DNA of 64,000 nucleotides from Tianweitania populi (GTDB lineage: Bacteria; Pseudomonadota; Alphaproteobacteria; Rhizobiales; Rhizobiaceae), in the NCBI RefSeq assembly GCF_014652875.1, contig NZ_BMZQ01000002.1, positions 620,001-684,000 of the forward strand. The letters run 5' to 3'. Made by a program: the position numbers and the translations under genes. Below the pieces are notes generated by a model, which saw only the letters and a program-made list of their open reading frames with translations, did not search any database and was not told the origin of the DNA. This document shows positions 61,105 through 64,000 of this stretch, one piece after another. Each line of letters opens with the position of its first letter. Positions within the stretch are counted from its first letter, which is position 1.

Positions 61105-64000
61105 ATGGCGATCAAGGCTGCGATCCACCACCTCACGCATTACCGCTACGACCGGCCGGTCACGCTGGGACCGCAGATCATAAGGCTGAGACCGGCGCCG
61201 CATTCGCGCACAAGGGTGATCTCGCATTCCCTGAAGGTTTCGCCGGACAACCACTTCGTCAACCTGCAACAGGACCCTTACGGCAACTGGCAGGCACGCT
61301 TCGTGTTTCCCGAGCCGGTGCGCGAGCTGAAGATCGAGGTTGCTGTCGTCGCCGACATGACGGTCTACAACCCGTTCGACTTCTTCGTGGAGCCGGAAGC
61401 CGAGAGCGTCCCCTTCACCTATCCCTCCGACATTGTGGAAGACCTGTCGATCTACCGCACGCCGGAGGCAGCAGGGCCGAAGCTGCAGGCGTTCCTTGAC
61501 ACGATCGAGCGCGAGGCGCCGTCCACCGTCAACTTCCTGGTCGATCTCAACACCCGCATTTCGCGCGAAATCGCTTATCTCATCCGCATGGAAGCCGGCG
61601 TGCAAACGCCGGAGGAAACGCTGGAAAAGGCATCCGGCTCCTGCCGCGATTCCTCCTGGCTTCTCGTCCAGGTGCTGCGCCATCTCGGTTTTGCAGCCCG
61701 CTTCGTGTCCGGCTATCTCGTTCAGTTGAAGCCGGATCTCGTGTCGCTGGATGGACCGGCGGGTACCGCGGTCGACTTCACCGACCTGCACGCCTGGTGT
61801 GAAGTTTACCTTCCTGGCGCCGGTTGGATCGGCTTCGACCCGACGTCCGGCCTGCTCACCGGCGAAAGCCACATTCCGCTCGCCGCCACGCCGCATTACC
61901 GCAACGCAGCACCCATCAGCGGTTTGGCGAGCTTTGCTGAAGTCGATTTCGCCTTCGACATGCGCGTTGACCGCGTGGCCGAACATGCGCGCATCACCAA
62001 GCCCTTCTCCGACGAAGCCTGGGCCGAACTCGACGCGCTCGGCCACGCCATCGACGCCGAATTGCAAGCGGAGGACGTGCGCCTTACCATGGGCGGCGAG
62101 CCGACCTTTGTGTCGATCGACGACTTCGAATCGGCGGAATGGAACACGGCTGCCGTCGGCCCCACCAAGCGCGACAAGGCCGACCAGCTGATCCGCCGTT
62201 TGCGCGAAAAGTTCGCGCCGGGCGGCTTCCTCCATTACGGCCAGGGCAAGTGGTATCCCGGCGAAACCCTGCCGCGTTGGACCTTTTCGCTTTACTGGCG
62301 CAAGGACGGCGAGGCCATCTGGACCGATCCCGACCTCATCGCCACCGAAACAGCCCAAACCAAGGCCGGCCCCCGCGAAGCGGAAGCGCTTACTGCCGCC
62401 ATCGCCGAACATCTCGATCTGCCGACTGACGCGGTCGCGCCCGCTTATGAAGACCCGGCAGAATGGGTTCTGCGCGAGGGCAACCTTCCTCGCAATGTCG
62501 ATCCCAATAATTCGGAACTCGCCGATGCCGAAGCGCGCAATCGCATGGCGCGCGTCTTCGAGCGCGGTTTGAACAAGCCGTCCGGCTACGTCCTGCCGGT
62601 GCAGCGCTGGAACGCGCAGGCATCCGGCCATCGCTGGCAGACGGAAAAATGGAAGACGCGGCGCGGCAAGCTGTTCCTGGTGCCGGGTGACTCACCGGTC
62701 GGCTATCGCCTGCCCTTGAGCGCGTTGGAACACATCCCGCCAGCGCGTTTCCCATTCATCGTGCCGACCGATCCCTCCATCGACCGCGTGCCCTTGCCGC
62801 CGCGCAGCGCCCTTTCTGCACCCGCTTCGCAGAACCAACAGGGCGATGACCGCAATCTGCCGGAAGCCTCGTTCGAGGCAGGCACCACGACACAGAACCA
62901 GATTGAGCAGACCGCCTCCACCATTGAAGGCGTCGTGCGTACGGCGATCTCGGTGGAACCGCGCGATGGCCGTCTTTGCGTCTTCATGCCGCCAGTGGAA
63001 GCGCTTGAGGATTATCTCGAACTGATCGCCGCGGCCGAGGAGGCCGCGAAGAAGGTCGGCCTGCCCGTTCATATCGAAGGCTACGCCCCGCCGCAGGACC
63101 CCCGTCTGGAAGTGATCCGGGTGGCGCCCGATCCGGGCGTCATCGAGGTCAACATCCATCCGGCCGCGAACTGGCAGGACTGCGTCGACACTACTACCAA
63201 GCTTTACGAGGAAGCGCGGCAGACACGGCTCGGCGCCGACAAGTTCATGATCGACGGCCGCCACACCGGCACCGGCGGCGGCAACCATGTCGTGGTGGGC
63301 GGCGCAACGCCGATGGACAGCCCGTTCCTACGCCGGCCCGATCTGCTGAAGAGCCTGGTGCTGTATTGGCAGCGCCACCCCGCTTTGTCGTACCTGTTTT
63401 CAGGCCTGTTCATTGGCCCGACCAGCCAGGCGCCGCGCGTCGATGAAGCCCGCCACGATGCGCTGTACGAACTGGAAACCGCACTCGCCCAAGTGCCGAA
63501 GCCCGGCGAAGGTCTGGCGCCCGCGCCCTGGCTGGTGGACCGTCTGTTCCGCAACCTGCTGGTGGATGTCACCGGCAACACGCATCGCTCCGAAATCTGC
63601 ATCGACAAGCTGTTTTCGCCCGATGGTCCGACCGGCCGGCTCGGCCTCGTTGAGTTCCGCGGCTTCGAGATGCCGCCCAGCCCCCGCATGAGCCTTGCCC
63701 AGCAATTGCTGGTGCGCGCCATCATTGCCCGTCTGTGGAAAGGGCCGCTCGACGGCAATTTCGTGCGCTGGGGCACCGCCCTGCATGACCGCTTCATGCT
63801 GCCGCATTATGTCTGGGCCGATTTCCGCGACGTGCTGGCCGATCTCACCCGCCATGGTTTTCCGGTCAAAGCCGAATGGTTCGAAGCCCTGCTCGAGTTC
63901 CGCTTCCCCTTCTGCGGCGAGGTGGAAACCGAAGGCCTGCGCCTCGAAATCCGGCAAGCGCTGGAGCCGTGGAACGTACTTGGAGAGACCGGCGCGATCG
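61105..64000 (+). CDS. Transglutaminase-like/DUF2126 protein, cut by right window edge
   Basis: An open frame of at least 965 codons with no stop before base 64000. Residues 1-~85 are the bacterial transglutaminase N-terminal domain ([17 protein letters not shown]). The papain-like core has Cys180 ([10 protein letters not shown]), His229 (DLHAWCEVY) and Asp245 (GFDPTSG). From about 320 a DUF2126 region starts [20 protein letters not shown] and contains [12 protein letters not shown]. The ATG at 61105 follows GAACGAGAG. The family is usually next to circularly permuted ATP-grasp and alpha-E genes in a proposed peptide-tagging system; those would lie to the right of this window. It is missing only its C-terminus. 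Confidence 0.9.
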   Translation, partial: MAIKAAIHHLTHYRYDRPVTLGPQIIRLRPAPHSRTRVISHSLKVSPDNHFVNLQQDPYGNWQARFVFPEPVRELKIEVAVVADMTVYNPFDFFVEPEAESVPFTYPSDIVEDLSIYRTPEAAGPKLQAFLDTIEREAPSTVNFLVDLNTRISREIAYLIRMEAGVQTPEETLEKASGSCRDSSWLLVQVLRHLGFAARFVSGYLVQLKPDLVSLDGPAGTAVDFTDLHAWCEVYLPGAGWIGFDPTSGLLTGESHIPLAATPHYRNAAPISGLASFAEVDFAFDMRVDRVAEHARITKPFSDEAWAELDALGHAIDAELQAEDVRLTMGGEPTFVSIDDFESAEWNTAAVGPTKRDKADQLIRRLREKFAPGGFLHYGQGKWYPGETLPRWTFSLYWRKDGEAIWTDPDLIATETAQTKAGPREAEALTAAIAEHLDLPTDAVAPAYEDPAEWVLREGNLPRNVDPNNSELADAEARNRMARVFERGLNKPSGYVLPVQRWNAQASGHRWQTEKWKTRRGKLFLVPGDSPVGYRLPLSALEHIPPARFPFIVPTDPSIDRVPLPPRSALSAPASQNQQGDDRNLPEASFEAGTTTQNQIEQTASTIEGVVRTAISVEPRDGRLCVFMPPVEALEDYLELIAAAEEAAKKVGLPVHIEGYAPPQDPRLEVIRVAPDPGVIEVNIHPAANWQDCVDTTTKLYEEARQTRLGADKFMIDGRHTGTGGGNHVVVGGATPMDSPFLRRPDLLKSLVLYWQRHPALSYLFSGLFIGPTSQAPRVDEARHDALYELETALAQVPKPGEGLAPAPWLVDRLFRNLLVDVTGNTHRSEICIDKLFSPDGPTGRLGLVEFRGFEMPPSPRMSLAQQLLVRAIIARLWKGPLDGNFVRWGTALHDRFMLPHYVWADFRDVLADLTRHGFPVKAEWFEALLEFRFPFCGEVETEGLRLEIRQALEPWNVLGETGAI

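Noticed and set aside
61048-62631. 527-codon open frame on the minus strand
   Set aside because: It lies opposite the transglutaminase/DUF2126 gene, whose frame has clear catalytic motifs; the minus-strand text has none.
1-64000. CRISPR arrays, intact insertion sequences, rRNA genes
   Set aside because: No regularly spaced repeats, transposase-like proteins or rRNA-like conserved stretches were found on reading through the window.

Overview
The window is high-GC chromosomal DNA from an alphaproteobacterium, most likely Rhizobiales (Hyphomicrobiales). The grounds are a class I lysyl-tRNA synthetase, a PodJ-like polarity factor with Sel1 repeats and a peptidoglycan-binding tail, a TIGR02186-type membrane protein beside a TauE-family permease, a MerR regulator with a TTGACGTTTACG-type palindrome in front of beta-oxidation genes, the HutF/HutG form of histidine degradation, and GGAAC-type stress promoters. 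There is no prophage, CRISPR array, rRNA operon or intact insertion sequence. Almost all of it is tightly packed operons with 4-base ATGA overlaps.

Region 1 (1-9131) is the least understood part and looks like one specialised-metabolism or surface-glycan cluster. It holds an epimerase cut by the left edge, UDP-glucose dehydrogenase, a zinc-type dehydrogenase and a Gfo/Idh/MocA oxidoreductase on the plus strand. Facing them on the minus strand are inositol-1-phosphate synthase, a histidine phosphatase, a SAM methyltransferase and a small glycosidase. A phosphoribosyltransferase/kinase-like fusion diverges from the synthase gene. The glycosidase is arranged as a circularly permuted TIM barrel: strands 4-8 come first and strands 1-3 last.

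Region 2 (9190-18000) has a small secreted protein, an MFS exporter with an extra C-terminal domain, a thiamine-diphosphate enzyme of the pyruvate oxidase type diverging from a Tat-exported short-chain dehydrogenase (general-stress promoter candidates on both strands), and a divergent Mfd-like translocase. Region 3 (18234-23374) is the methionine importer metNIQ, ethanolamine ammonia-lyase eutBC and a tRNA-Thr(CGU). Region 4 (23562-32741) has two uncharacterised genes, then the four-part DNA ligase / nuclease / Lhr helicase / phosphoesterase repair cluster. The cluster is split in the middle by a TPR methyltransferase and a BrnTA toxin-antitoxin pair.

Region 5 (32788-39449) has the TIGR02186/TauE pair, the very large PodJ-like protein and a MerR regulator. 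Region 6 (39468-47703) is a fatty-acid beta-oxidation operon behind a 12+12 bp palindrome, the likely operator of that MerR protein. Region 7 (47787-51927) has a LexA-like S24 regulator, a degenerate thermonuclease-like protein, lysS and an orphan solute-binding protein. Region 8 (51987-60246) is the full hut system: hutI-H-G-U-D on the minus strand, with a ~205 bp inverted-repeat element between hutI and hutH, and hutF-hutC divergent from it across a HutC-type operator. The right end holds a D-lyxose isomerase-family gene and a large transglutaminase/DUF2126 protein still open at base 64000.

Family assignments rest on motifs and remembered family features; no database search was run.
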